Shown: piece by piece, positions 1-7,627 of the stretch
Layout: each line of letters starts with the position of its first letter
Position numbering within the stretch: position 1 is the first letter of the stretch
Source: Atopobium minutum
GTDB taxonomy: Bacteria; Actinomycetota; Coriobacteriia; Coriobacteriales; Atopobiaceae
Assembly (NCBI GenBank): GCA_900105895.1
Contig: FNSH01000001.1
Location: 434,001-498,000, forward strand
Length of the DNA stretch: 64,000 bases
Direction of reading: 5' to 3'
Notes under the pieces: generated by a model
Databases searched by the model: none
What the model was told of the DNA's origin: nothing
What the model saw: the letters and a program-made list of their open reading frames with translations, nothing else
Translations under genes and position numbers: made by a program

Positions 1-105
1 GTCATAAAAAGACTTCTCGTCAAATCTATCTTCTTCATGTAAAAAATAAAGGAAACTATAGTTGGTTGCATTTTTATTAGAATAAATTATATTTGGTTTT
101 GACAC
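1..105 (-). CDS. Partial hypothetical protein (N-terminus only), possible immunity-type gene
   Basis: An open minus-strand frame starts at a GTG (103-105) and runs off the window edge, giving 35 codons beginning MSKPNIIYSNKNATNYSFLY. A strong ribosome binding site, GGAGG, lies 7 bases before the GTG. The gene is AT-rich like the upstream gene at 140-682, from which it is separated by 34 bases, so the two are probably co-transcribed. I do not recognise the family. The AT-rich, acidic character and the neighbour suggest a small orphan immunity protein, but this is inference. The C-terminus is outside the window. Confidence 0.45.
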   Translation of the reverse strand, partial: MSKPNIIYSNKNATNYSFLYFLHEEDRFDEKSFYD

Positions 106-139
106 ACCATCCCCTCCACAACTTCTAATTTTTATTTAT

Positions 140-682
140 CTACTTTAGCTTTTTTAGTAATTCTACAAAAGGTACTTTATTATTATCTTTTCTAAGCGAA
201 ATCAAATCAAAAACAGAATCGACATCTAAATCAAACATTACGGATTCCAAACTAATTGTCATAAAATAATAATCTACAGCCTCTTTACTAAACTCATTTT
301 CTAAACTACCCCATAAATTATTCGGTAAAATGCAAAAGGCTAAAGTATCATCACCACAACTTTCAACAAACCATCTTATTTCAAAATCTTCCTTTATGAT
401 TTCGTTGAAATACTTTATAGTTGTATCCCTATCCATATTATCCATATAAGGAATAACTATTTCTTTAGCTCTGTATTTTAATTTTATGTCATCACCATAT
501 TTTTTATTATTATTTATAAAATCTACTTCTACAAGATTTCCTATTTCACTATTAAAGTAATTGATTACGGATTCGTCTTCTTCTCTCCAATCAATCCAAA
601 TTAAATCATTACTTTCCCAAAGGTCATCAATATTATCTGGATATAATAAAAATTTTCTTACGCTTTCATATTTATTATTCAT
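140..682 (-). CDS. Hypothetical acidic protein, probable orphan immunity protein
   Basis: This encodes 180 residues, acidic and rich in Asn, Asp and Ile, with no signal peptide or membrane segment. The start ATG is preceded by GAGGATAAGG at suitable distance. Base composition is far more AT-rich than the operon that follows at 788-4061, indicating recent transfer. I do not recognise a named domain. The size, acidity, AT-richness and lack of a partner toxin resemble immunity proteins of polymorphic toxin systems, like those elsewhere in this window (50428-50958, 53664-54263). Function as toxin neutraliser is inference only. Confidence 0.6.
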   Translation of the reverse strand: MNNKYESVRKFLLYPDNIDDLWESNDLIWIDWREEDESVINYFNSEIGNLVEVDFINNNKKYGDDIKLKYRAKEIVIPYMDNMDRDTTIKYFNEIIKEDFEIRWFVESCGDDTLAFCILPNNLWGSLENEFSKEAVDYYFMTISLESVMFDLDVDSVFDLISLRKDNNKVPFVELLKKLK

Positions 683-787
683 AAAACCTTATCCTCAACA
701 AATTCAAGTTGTTTCACTCGACAGCCAAATGCCCAAAGTTTGCTAGGGAAGGAAAATCATTTTCTAGAAAGGAGAAGTTGTCGCTCA

Positions 788-994
788 TTAGTTGTCTCCT
801 TTGATTTCCATAATATCTGCCGGCTGGCAGGCAAGAGTTTCACAGATGCGCACGATAATGTTGGTTTGGATGTTGTCTCCTCTACCTAGTTTGGCAAGGG
901 TGGCTGGGCTGAAGCCTGCTGCTGTGCGCAGTTGTTCTTTCGTCCATCCTTTGTCGATGAGAAGTTTCCATAGTTTGTTATAGGACAGTCGCAT
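788..994 (-). CDS. Small Cro/C1-type HTH regulator of the ABC-3C-like operon
   Basis: This 68-residue protein is almost entirely one XRE helix-turn-helix domain; the helix-turn-helix core is around residues 18-45 (TKEQLRTAAGFSPATLAKLG). It binds DNA and probably represses its own operon. Its ATG overlaps the stop codon of the ATPase gene (TAATG), so it is the last gene of the four-gene minus-strand operon 4061-788 and is translationally coupled. Three TTTGAGA repeats just upstream of the operon (4084-4123) are candidate operators. Small HTH genes often accompany defence operons and control toxicity; that role here is inferred. Confidence 0.8.
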   Translation of the reverse strand: MRLSYNKLWKLLIDKGWTKEQLRTAAGFSPATLAKLGRGDNIQTNIIVRICETLACQPADIMEIKGDN

Positions 995-2715
995 TACTTG
1001 TTCTCCTCATCGGTTTCGTCTTTCTCTTCGTTCCAGGTAAATCCATAGAGTGCGTGCTCGTTTTCACCTAGTTTTATGACTCTTGTCCTGTTAACAATTT
1101 TTTCTGCTTCCGCCCGATATTTCGAGGTGGCATCGAATGAGAAGAATATTTGTTTAGGGTGGCCATCCTCGGAGGTAAGTTCCGCTACTCGTTCATAGAG
1201 TGTGAGCAGGTTGCCAACAGGGAAATATGCGAGTTGTTTGATGAGCACGGAGTCGTGGATCAGGATGGGCAGCTTGGTTAATTCTAGGATAGCTAAATCA
1301 AATGAAATCAGGTTCTTGGATTGTGAACCGGCCCCGTTGTCTCCTTGAGATGAAAAGGTATACCCCGCTTTACCGCGTGATTCTTTGAAGCTAAATAGTG
1401 GCGGTTTACGCTTTTTATTCGGATAGAGGGCTTGGACGAATTCTTTGGTGAGTCGGTTGATGTTGTGCTCGATATCGCCGAGAATGCGCGGCCTTTGTTC
1501 TTTGAGAGCTTTGTTTGTTTCTTTGCGCAGCTTGTCGAATTCGCGCATTTTGTCATAGGCGTCGATTTGAGCTTCAAGACGTTTAATGGTGGCTGCTAGC
1601 TCACCGTTTTCTTCGTAGGTTTTATCATCGAGCTCAACTGATTGTTTGAGCTGGTGAATTTCTCGTAGCCGTTGGTTAATCTCGTTGTCCAACACAGCAA
1701 TTACGCGACGATATTTTTCTGCCTGCTCGTTAAGCTGGTCTTCATAGACGCCGACGAGAGCTCGGTGATAGTACTCGATAGTTTCGAGTTTCTCTTTGTT
1801 TACGTTCGGGAAGAAGTTATAGAACTCTTCAAGGTCATCGGTTGTGAGCCTTGATTCTCCCGATAGCGTTGCTTCAACTATCGATAATTTTCCTTTAAGA
1901 ACAGAACGTTTGCTCTGCAGCGAGCGCAACTGAGTCTTCATGTGTTGCTCTTCGCTTTTCGCTTGCTCTGCTGCCTGGAAAAGATCGAGGTCTGCTGTCA
2001 CTCGCAGTTGTTGAAACGCAATCCGTGCTTGCGTTAGTTCTCGCTCGGCTTGGTCGCGTTCTTTCTTATTTCGTATTTTCACGTATTGACTAAGCCCTGT
2101 TTTAGCCATCCCTTCAAGCGAAGAGTAACTGAGGTTGGCTGCTTTGAGGTCTTCCTCGAGTTGTTTGAGCTTTCCGTACACGCCGAAGAGTTTCTCCAGC
2201 GCAAACACACCCTGTTCATCGGGTTGTGCAGGGGCGGCTTTAAGCGGCTTTTTCAACATGGCAAGTTGCTCGGTATCGATTCGAACGAACCGGCCTATTA
2301 ATTCTCGAAGAGTCGAATCGGGAATGTCTAGACCGTATTGTTCAGCAAGAAATACTCGATAATCGTCTATCTGCCATTCTTCTTTTCGTTCTTTCCATTC
2401 AGGATCAAAGTATTCTTGAACGAAACCTGGGCGTGAGGTATCGCGGGAGAAATACCTGTCTTGTTCTCCAAAACGGAAGGTAAAGTAAATAGTGTGGTGG
2501 CCGACAGCATCAGGATCGGTAATGACGTCAGATTTTGCGAAATCTGCACCACCGAAAGCGTAATCAACTATGGAGAGCAAGGTAGATTTGCCGATAGAGT
2601 TCTCGGCTTCAGCTCCTCCCTCGACGACGTTCAGACCAGGGTGAAAAACTATGGGCGGGCGGGGCTCGCCCGCGTCGTTGAATCTGTCAGACCATACGTT
2701 AATCAGCAAGCGCAA
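994..2715 (-). CDS. DUF2326-type SMC/ABC ATPase, ABC three-component defence system
   Basis: 573 residues. A Walker A motif ends in NSIGKST at residues 39-45, near the N-terminus, followed by the ABC-like N-lobe. Residues about 180-420 are charged and heptad-like, consistent with a long coiled coil. A C-terminal lobe carries a degenerate Walker B-like segment, ILIHDS, near residue 480. This is the layout of the DUF2326 ATPases of ABC-3C systems, relatives of SMC/Rad50 proposed to sense invading nucleic acid and trigger an effector. The start is a TTG in a 17-base overlap with the upstream gene. Assignment rests on domain layout and gene order. Confidence 0.75.
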   Translation of the reverse strand: MRLLINVWSDRFNDAGEPRPPIVFHPGLNVVEGGAEAENSIGKSTLLSIVDYAFGGADFAKSDVITDPDAVGHHTIYFTFRFGEQDRYFSRDTSRPGFVQEYFDPEWKERKEEWQIDDYRVFLAEQYGLDIPDSTLRELIGRFVRIDTEQLAMLKKPLKAAPAQPDEQGVFALEKLFGVYGKLKQLEEDLKAANLSYSSLEGMAKTGLSQYVKIRNKKERDQAERELTQARIAFQQLRVTADLDLFQAAEQAKSEEQHMKTQLRSLQSKRSVLKGKLSIVEATLSGESRLTTDDLEEFYNFFPNVNKEKLETIEYYHRALVGVYEDQLNEQAEKYRRVIAVLDNEINQRLREIHQLKQSVELDDKTYEENGELAATIKRLEAQIDAYDKMREFDKLRKETNKALKEQRPRILGDIEHNINRLTKEFVQALYPNKKRKPPLFSFKESRGKAGYTFSSQGDNGAGSQSKNLISFDLAILELTKLPILIHDSVLIKQLAYFPVGNLLTLYERVAELTSEDGHPKQIFFSFDATSKYRAEAEKIVNRTRVIKLGENEHALYGFTWNEEKDETDEENK

Positions 2716-2923
2716 TCACCCCGTTTTCAACATCAATCGTTATTTTTCTCAATGCGAGCAGTAGAGTGAGTGCTTCTATAAGTTCACCTGTCCCGCCTAC
2801 CTGTTTCACTAGATCAAAATGTAAATCAATGAGGCGCATCGGATTATTTAAGTGATTCAGGATTCGCGGAAAGTTGGCGAGGGTTGATTCGTCGAAAGTG
2901 TAGAGCTTGTTAGGCAATCGCAT
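2699..2923 (-). CDS. ABC three-component system middle component (small protein)
   Basis: 74 residues, with a conserved-looking start MRLPNKLYTFDEST and a helical C-terminal half. It overlaps both neighbours: 14 bases with the upstream gene and 17 with the ATPase gene, so the three are translationally coupled. Small 'middle component' proteins encoded between the C-terminal-domain protein and the DUF2326 ATPase are characteristic of ABC-3C loci (the MC6-like class is my best guess). It probably bridges sensor and effector subunits. Function is inferred from position and size; no catalytic motif is visible. Confidence 0.65.
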   Translation of the reverse strand: MRLPNKLYTFDESTLANFPRILNHLNNPMRLIDLHFDLVKQVGGTGELIEALTLLLALRKITIDVENGVIALAD

Positions 2924-4061
2924 AGTCTGTCTCCACGTCTACATCTGGGCGGAATACTTCACAAATATGGATGAAGTAGCTGATGAGAATGCCACACACG
3001 TAAATGCCGCTTCCTGTGTGATTGTTCATCCAATAGCATAGTTGCCTGAACTGCCCGGGCTGATCCAACCCCGAGCTTTCGAAGGTCAGCCACGCCCCTT
3101 GAACTTGATTGCACAGTCGAGTGAACTTGAGCTGTTCTCTCGCTTCTTTAGATTTCAGCTGATTGACGATAAAAGGCTTGTAGACGGATACAGCATCAGT
3201 TGCTTGGGAAAGCAGATCAGCATCGTGAATTTTCTGCTCAAGGTTGACTGCGTTGAATTTGGGATCTGGTATGCGTTGCTCGTAAGGAATGTTGGAAACC
3301 GCGTCCAACAGCAGGCTGATTTTTGGTTCAAGCCCCAAAGGCACGACATTGTCGGCAAGGCGATGTTTAGCAAGAAGACGTGCAAGGTTAGCTCGTAGCT
3401 GTTGTTCTTCTTTTTTCGTGTGAGCCAGCTGGTATTTTTCGCCATGCTCGGTGCATAACACTGCGAAATCATCGCGTAAAGGTTCTTCAATGTCTTCATC
3501 AAGAAGCACGATCACGTAGGAGGCCTTGGATTTATCGTGCGATTCGATATTGAGGGTTTTTCCGCACTGCAGACAACCATCCGATAAGACGAGAAGTTCT
3601 TCGCGATACCTAGCCTTCGCAGCTAGTTGGCGAATACGAATCCGTGCTTGCAAATCAGGATTTTTTATTTTTGCGAGCCGCTCGAGAATGTCCAGCAGAA
3701 TTAGACAGGCATCTTCAGCCACGTGCGTTAAGCGAATCTTTACTTCAAAGCTCTCAAAATTGAGACGGATGAGATTCTGCGCTGGCTCATCTAAATCCTC
3801 AATCAGGCAAATGAGATTATCTATATTCAAGCGAGAATAAATTGCGTTTGCTAGCCCTTTGCTAAATCCCGCGTCGCGTGACATAAGCGAGGTAAGTACA
3901 TCATCGGATATTGAGGCCGTGCTTGTGGGGTCGTTTCGCGTATTCCATTCTCCCTCATTGACAGTAGTAAACATGGAGATCAGTTCACGCGCATAACTAG
4001 GCCCATGGAGGTTGCCAGGAACAACAGGGCGTACTGATTTAGCCCACTGGTGGAACTGCAC
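2910..4061 (-). CDS. ABC three-component system C-terminal-domain protein with zinc-ribbon-like cysteines
   Basis: 383 residues. It starts at GTG with an excellent AGGAGGTGAACA ribosome binding site. The N-terminal part lacks recognisable enzyme motifs. Mid-protein CLQCG and a later CTEHG look like a zinc-ribbon or treble-clef insertion similar to those in HNH-associated folds. The C-terminal region is helical. First gene of the operon with the middle component, DUF2326 ATPase and HTH gene, it occupies the place of the variable effector or recognition subunit of ABC-3C systems. No nuclease or protease residues are evident, so its biochemical role is unknown. It sits just outside the phage early region. 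Confidence 0.6.
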   Translation of the reverse strand: MQFHQWAKSVRPVVPGNLHGPSYARELISMFTTVNEGEWNTRNDPTSTASISDDVLTSLMSRDAGFSKGLANAIYSRLNIDNLICLIEDLDEPAQNLIRLNFESFEVKIRLTHVAEDACLILLDILERLAKIKNPDLQARIRIRQLAAKARYREELLVLSDGCLQCGKTLNIESHDKSKASYVIVLLDEDIEEPLRDDFAVLCTEHGEKYQLAHTKKEEQQLRANLARLLAKHRLADNVVPLGLEPKISLLLDAVSNIPYEQRIPDPKFNAVNLEQKIHDADLLSQATDAVSVYKPFIVNQLKSKEAREQLKFTRLCNQVQGAWLTFESSGLDQPGQFRQLCYWMNNHTGSGIYVCGILISYFIHICEVFRPDVDVETDYAIA

Positions 4062-4083
4062 TGTTCACCTCCTAACGAAGTTT

Positions 4084-4123
4084 TCTCAAAAACTCTCAAA
4101 GTTTTGCCTCAACGTTTCTCAAA
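4084..4123 (-). promoter_or_regulatory. Iterated TTTGAGA operator candidate before the ABC-3C operon
   Basis: On the minus strand TTTGAGA occurs three times (plus-strand TCTCAAA at 4084-4090, 4094-4100 and 4117-4123) directly upstream of the first operon gene. The first two are spaced 10 bases apart, one helical turn. Such iterons suit binding by the small HTH protein at 788-994. Operator function is inferred. Confidence 0.4.
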
Positions 4124-4514
4124 GCTTGCGAAAGCCCATTATTTAACCTTTTCGTGAAGCCCAGCGATGGGATTCGTTGTGGCGGAATGACGAGATGGTC
4201 GCTTTTCATTATATCGAATCAACCTGCGATGTGTGAAGAGAAACTTCACAAACGCATGAATCGGTGGTTAGAAGGCGACGTTCTCAAGCATCCCGCACAC
4301 ATCTATTAGTGAGGTCACCACGAGCCAGCGCGCAATCGGTGCGTGGCAGCCTCACGACCGACAAATAGCGACAAGCAATGAGTCGGGAGATCTGCGGAGC
4401 AGCCAGCACTGGCCATTACCTTCATAGGCGATGGCTTGTTGCTTGGTTTGTTCTTGCAGGTCGACCTCATAACTGAATATCGCTCCGTGGATCTCCCGGA
4501 AGGGAAATCCACAA
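4124..4514. other. Intergenic region between the ABC-3C operon and prophage early genes
   Basis: About 390 bases between divergent transcription units. No convincing complete gene is present. One plus-strand frame stays open to a TAG near 4297, ending in EKLHKRMNRWLEGDVLKHP, but has no ribosome binding site and could be a gene remnant. The stretch just before 4515 holds the ribosome binding site GAAGGGA of the sigma-like gene. The left phage attachment site may lie here, but I could not identify a core. Confidence 0.35.
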
Positions 4515-5051
4515 ATGAAAGTACAAATCCGTTACGAAAAGCAAAAGTTCGATGTGAAGAAACCTGCAGAGTATGTGGAGGTTGAGGTGAGTGATGGCGA
4601 GGTGGTCTCGATGATTGAGGCTGATTATCGTCAGCGCCGCGATATGGTGCAAAGCCTTGAATTGGTGCAGCGTCGTTCTATTGAGGAGATTGTCCGGGAG
4701 GAGATTAATAAGCCGGAGTATAACCAGGCGAAGCAGTGGGTGCGCAATACGGATTCGTGTTGGCGTGCTCCTTTGGCTGGTGGCGGCAATATTTTTGATG
4801 AGTTGGTCGACCAGTATGGTCACATGAAAGCGTTCGATGATCCGTTTGATGACGTGGACACGCGGTTGACGGTTGAGAGTGCTTTGGCTGGCTTGGATGA
4901 GCGTGAGCGTTTCATCGTTATCCAGAATCGTTTGAATCAGGTGCCTTTGACTGCGGTGGCGGCTGAGCTTGGGATTACTCAGCCTCGTGCCTCGCAGTTG
5001 TTGAAATCTGCGCGGGCGAAGATTGCCGCCGAAATTGGTCTCAAACTTTGA
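4515..5051 (+). CDS. Phage sigma-70 region 4-like transcription regulator
   Basis: 178 residues. The C-terminal third (about 120-175) has a sigma region 4 helix-turn-helix: ALAGLDERERFIVIQNRLNQ followed by TAVAAELGITQPRASQLLKS. The N-terminal part is acidic and helical, with no clear sigma region 2, so it is more likely a phage activator or anti-sigma-type adaptor than a full sigma factor. It is the first gene of the plus-strand early region. It may read the repeated leader/promoter element found at 5050, 10668 and 46764, which is speculation. The ATG is preceded by GAAGGGAAATCC. Confidence 0.7.
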   Translation: MKVQIRYEKQKFDVKKPAEYVEVEVSDGEVVSMIEADYRQRRDMVQSLELVQRRSIEEIVREEINKPEYNQAKQWVRNTDSCWRAPLAGGGNIFDELVDQYGHMKAFDDPFDDVDTRLTVESALAGLDERERFIVIQNRLNQVPLTAVAAELGITQPRASQLLKSARAKIAAEIGLKL

Positions 5052-5090
5052 TTTATATTTCGGCTCCCTGGAAGCCCTCCTAGTGAAGGA
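5050..5090 (+). promoter_or_regulatory. Phage leader element, copy A
   Basis: First of three copies of a conserved intergenic sequence, here GATTTATATTTCGG followed 14 bases on by AAGCCCTCC. The CCCTCC can pair with GGAGGG downstream (near 5120), making a long stem that includes the start of the short frame at 5098. Copies B and C are at 10668 and 46764. It may be a phage promoter (TATATT as -10), a translational control leader, or both. Confidence 0.5.
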
Positions 5091-5097
5091 ACACAGC

Positions 5098-5148
5098 GTG
5101 AAGGCAGTGGGTCTCACTGGGAGGGTTCTTTCAGGAAGGAGCCGGTGA
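5098..5148 (+). CDS. Possible 16-residue leader peptide
   Basis: GTG-initiated frame of 17 codons including the stop, with GAAGGA 7 bases upstream. The stop overlaps the next start as TGATG, the pattern of translational coupling. It lies inside the putative long stem of leader element A, so its translation could open the ribosome binding site of the next gene. No homologue is recognised. Confidence 0.3.
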   Translation: MKAVGLTGRVLSGRSR

Positions 5149-5429
5149 TGAGCCGGAAACTACGTGTGAAGGTCAGTAAGCATTCTGACCCGGATGCTGT
5201 GGCATCGGTGGGTATGCGCCGCCTGTCAGGAAGGGTTTTGCGCAAGCTCACGGGTCAGAGTAGGCGGTGTGCAGTGTTACTGCCGGGGCGGGATGTGCAA
5301 TCCATTGAAATCATTGACAACGACCAGTCGAAGATATCAGGTAAGCGGCGTGGTTCGTTTGCGGATGAGGATTTCGAGTCGTTCATGAAGGCCGTATTTG
5401 GTCCTGATCAGGCAGATGAGGTGGCGTGA
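5148..5429 (+). CDS. Small basic phage protein of unknown function
   Basis: 93 residues from the ATG at 5148, with a strong AGGAAGGA site upstream; an in-frame GTG directly precedes it. The N-terminal half is rich in Arg, Lys and Ser; the C-terminal 20 residues are acidic (DEDFESFMKAVFGPDQADE). No known domain. It is coupled to the next gene by overlap (GTGATG). Position before recombination genes suggests an early DNA-associated role, which is inference. Confidence 0.55.
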   Translation: MSRKLRVKVSKHSDPDAVASVGMRRLSGRVLRKLTGQSRRCAVLLPGRDVQSIEIIDNDQSKISGKRRGSFADEDFESFMKAVFGPDQADEVA

Positions 5430-5827
5430 TGACTCCAGCGAACCATGTAGCCAATATGCGTCAAATTTTCGTCAATCTTCGCCAAGATTTGAAAAGCCTG
5501 CAAGCCGAAATAGAAGCAACCGAGAACGACCTGCTGTATTGGATGGAATCAGGTATCGAAGCGGACTATATGCTCACGGGCGGGCCGGGTGAACCCGAAA
5601 CCGTCGAGAATCAACAAGCAGAATCTGTCAGCGAATCTCAGCCGCAGGTCAAGCTGCTACCGCTGGAGGAAGTGCGCGGCGTGTTGGCGGATTATGCACG
5701 CTCGGGCTTAAACGATTTCATCAAAGCCAAGATTCGCTCGTTTGAGCATACGAAGCTTTCACAGCTGACGGTGGAGCAAGCCAACGCGGTGCTCGCTGCA
5801 GCTGAGGCTGAGGCTGGTGGTGCATGA
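5429..5827 (+). CDS. Phage protein of unknown function with N-terminal coiled coil
   Basis: 132 residues. Residues about 8-40 (MRQIFVNLRQDLKSLQAEIE) form a likely coiled coil, followed by a Pro/Glu/Gln-rich linker and a helical C-terminus ending in Ala/Glu repeats. The C-terminal segment EVRGVLADYARSGLNDFIKA resembles proteins encoded beside DUF2800/DUF2815 genes in other phages, where the function is not established. It starts in the stop of the preceding gene and ends in an ATGA overlap with the DUF2800 gene, so the four early genes form one operon. Confidence 0.55.
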   Translation: MTPANHVANMRQIFVNLRQDLKSLQAEIEATENDLLYWMESGIEADYMLTGGPGEPETVENQQAESVSESQPQVKLLPLEEVRGVLADYARSGLNDFIKAKIRSFEHTKLSQLTVEQANAVLAAAEAEAGGA

Positions 5828-6981
5828 TGCCACCGCAAAAACACGCACTCTTGAGCGCCTCGTCGGCGCATCGTTGGTTGCGCTGTCCCCCATCAGCGAA
5901 ACTCACGGCTGGGGTGACAGAGGCTCCAAGTGAAGCTGCACTTCAAGGCACGGCGGCTCACGCGTTGGCAGAACATAAGCTGCGCCGGGCATTGAAGCAG
6001 CAATCTAAACGCCCCGTCTCCAAATACGAAGATGACGAGATGAATACCCACACCGACGATTACGTCTCCTACGTGCTCGAACAATACGAGCAAGCCAAAC
6101 AGGTGACGTCTGGCGCGGTGATCTACATCGAACAACACTTGGATTTCTCCCACGTTGTGCCTGGTGGCTTCGGCACTGGCGACTGCCTCATCGTGGCTGA
6201 TGGCACCTTGCACGTTATCGATTTGAAATATGGCTTGGGCGTGCTGGTAGAAGCTGAGTGGAACCCGCAAATGATGCTCTACGCGATGGGTGCACTTGCC
6301 TTGTTCGACGCTCTTTACGACATTGAGCAGGTGGCATTAACGATCTTTCAGCCACGGCGCGAAAACGTATCCACCTGGACGATTAGCGTCACTGAACTGA
6401 ACAAGTGGGCCGAACACACCCTCAAGCCTGCAGCCGAACTAGCAGCGAAAGGCGATGGCGAGTTCTGCGCCGGTACCTGGTGCCAGTTCTGCAGTATCGC
6501 CTCCACCTGTAGAGCCAGGGCTGAAGCGAACCTTGAGCTGGCTAAATTCGAGTTCGCACCGCCAGCCGAACTCAGCCCAGCTGAGGTGGCTGATGTGTTG
6601 GCGCAAATACCAGAACTCACACGGTGGGCGTCAGATGTGCAGGACTATGCACTCAGTCAAGCCCTAAGCGGTGAGCGGTACGAGGGTTTCAAGCTGGTGG
6701 CTGGCCGCTCGATCCGCAAATACACAGATGAGACTGCAGTGGCTGAGGCCGCGAAAGCTGCAGGCTACAAGGACATCTACAAGCAGTCCTTGCTCACTAT
6801 TACCGCGATGGAAAAACTCATGGGAAAGAAAAACTTCTCCGAAATCCTCGGGAATCTAGTGGTCAAGCCTGAGGGTAAACCCACCCTGGTTCCCGTCACT
6901 GACAAACGCCCAGAACTGCAGGTCAGTACTGCGGCTGACGATTTCACAAACATCGACAATCAACAGAAAGAAGGTAAATAA
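5824..6981 (+). CDS. DUF2800 family PD-(D/E)XK nuclease-like protein
   Basis: 385 residues, the usual length for DUF2800. Cas4/RecB-like signature: GTGDCLIVADGTLHVIDLKY supplies the D...D-x-K core near residues 118-138. A C-terminal cysteine cluster (CAGTWCQFCSIASTCRAR, about residues 219-236) is typical of an iron-sulphur cluster in this fold. The N-terminus has the LSASSAHRWLRCPPS motif found in related exonucleases, contributing the fourth cysteine. Likely a phage exonuclease for replication or recombination, acting with DUF2815. Overlaps the preceding gene by ATGA and is followed two bases later by the DUF2815 gene. Confidence 0.85.
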   Translation: MMPPQKHALLSASSAHRWLRCPPSAKLTAGVTEAPSEAALQGTAAHALAEHKLRRALKQQSKRPVSKYEDDEMNTHTDDYVSYVLEQYEQAKQVTSGAVIYIEQHLDFSHVVPGGFGTGDCLIVADGTLHVIDLKYGLGVLVEAEWNPQMMLYAMGALALFDALYDIEQVALTIFQPRRENVSTWTISVTELNKWAEHTLKPAAELAAKGDGEFCAGTWCQFCSIASTCRARAEANLELAKFEFAPPAELSPAEVADVLAQIPELTRWASDVQDYALSQALSGERYEGFKLVAGRSIRKYTDETAVAEAAKAAGYKDIYKQSLLTITAMEKLMGKKNFSEILGNLVVKPEGKPTLVPVTDKRPELQVSTAADDFTNIDNQQKEGK

Positions 6982-6983
6982 TC

Positions 6984-7556
6984 ATGTCGACCCGAGTGAA
7001 CCCGAAAACCAAGAAAAACAACCCGACCAAGGTCATAACCGGCGAAATACGCTTGAGCTACGCGAACGTTTGGGAAGCAAAATCCATTAACGGCGGCAAA
7101 CCGAAGTTCTCAGTATCGCTTCTTATTCCTAAAGATGATGCTGCAACTATCGATGCGATTAATACTGCTATCGAGGCCGCGATTCAAGAAGGCATTGGGA
7201 AATTCGGTGGCAAGATCCCGCCACGCGCATCACTGAAGCTGCCGCTACGTGATGGAGATACTGAGCGTGACGATGACGCTTATGCCGGACATTATTTCGT
7301 GAATGCCAACAGTATTAATGCTCCGCAGATCGTGGATCAAGACGTAAACCCCATCCTCGATCGCTCCGAAGTCTATTCCGGCTGCTACGGGCGAGTTTCC
7401 ATCAATTTCTACGCTTTCAACACCAACGGGAACCGTGGAGTGGCCTGCGGTCTTGGCAATATTCAAAAAACCCGTGATGGTGAGCCACTCGGCGGGCACG
7501 TTAGCGCAGCCTCCGAGTTCGATACCTGGGATGCAGACGAGGACTTCCTCGCCTAA
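6984..7556 (+). CDS. DUF2815 family protein, probable single-stranded DNA-binding protein
   Basis: 190 residues. DUF2815 features are visible: an N-terminal strand with GEIRLSYANVWEA, the KFSVSLLIPKDD segment, and a C-terminal acidic tail (FDTWDADEDFLA) like the tails of single-strand binding proteins. It probably coats single-stranded DNA and works with the upstream DUF2800 nuclease as a recombination pair; both are regularly adjacent in phages and integrative elements. The ATG follows AAAGAAGGTAAATAATC. A GC-rich hairpin follows the stop (7578-7604). Confidence 0.85.
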   Translation: MSTRVNPKTKKNNPTKVITGEIRLSYANVWEAKSINGGKPKFSVSLLIPKDDAATIDAINTAIEAAIQEGIGKFGGKIPPRASLKLPLRDGDTERDDDAYAGHYFVNANSINAPQIVDQDVNPILDRSEVYSGCYGRVSINFYAFNTNGNRGVACGLGNIQKTRDGEPLGGHVSAASEFDTWDADEDFLA

Positions 7557-7577
7557 AGCAAACCAATCCACTCAAGG

Positions 7578-7604
7578 GGCGGAGTCAAGTCGGTTGGCTC
7601 CGCC
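7578..7604 (+). terminator. Hairpin between DUF2815 and polymerase genes
   Basis: GGCGGAG and CTCCGCC form a 7-base-pair stem with a 13-base loop. There is no downstream T run, so it may be an attenuator or mRNA stabiliser rather than a full terminator. Confidence 0.35.
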
Positions 7605-7627
7605 TCACTCACTCGTTAAGGAACCTT

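Noticed and set aside
4124..4297. Possible plus-strand gene ending EKLHKRMNRWLEGDVLKHP
   Set aside because: No start with a ribosome binding site and no recognisable domain; kept only as a note in the intergenic entry.
4467..5117. Long minus-strand frame (216 codons) over the sigma-like gene
   Set aside because: It is antisense to a gene with clear HTH features, has His/Arg/Leu-rich shadow composition and no ribosome binding site.
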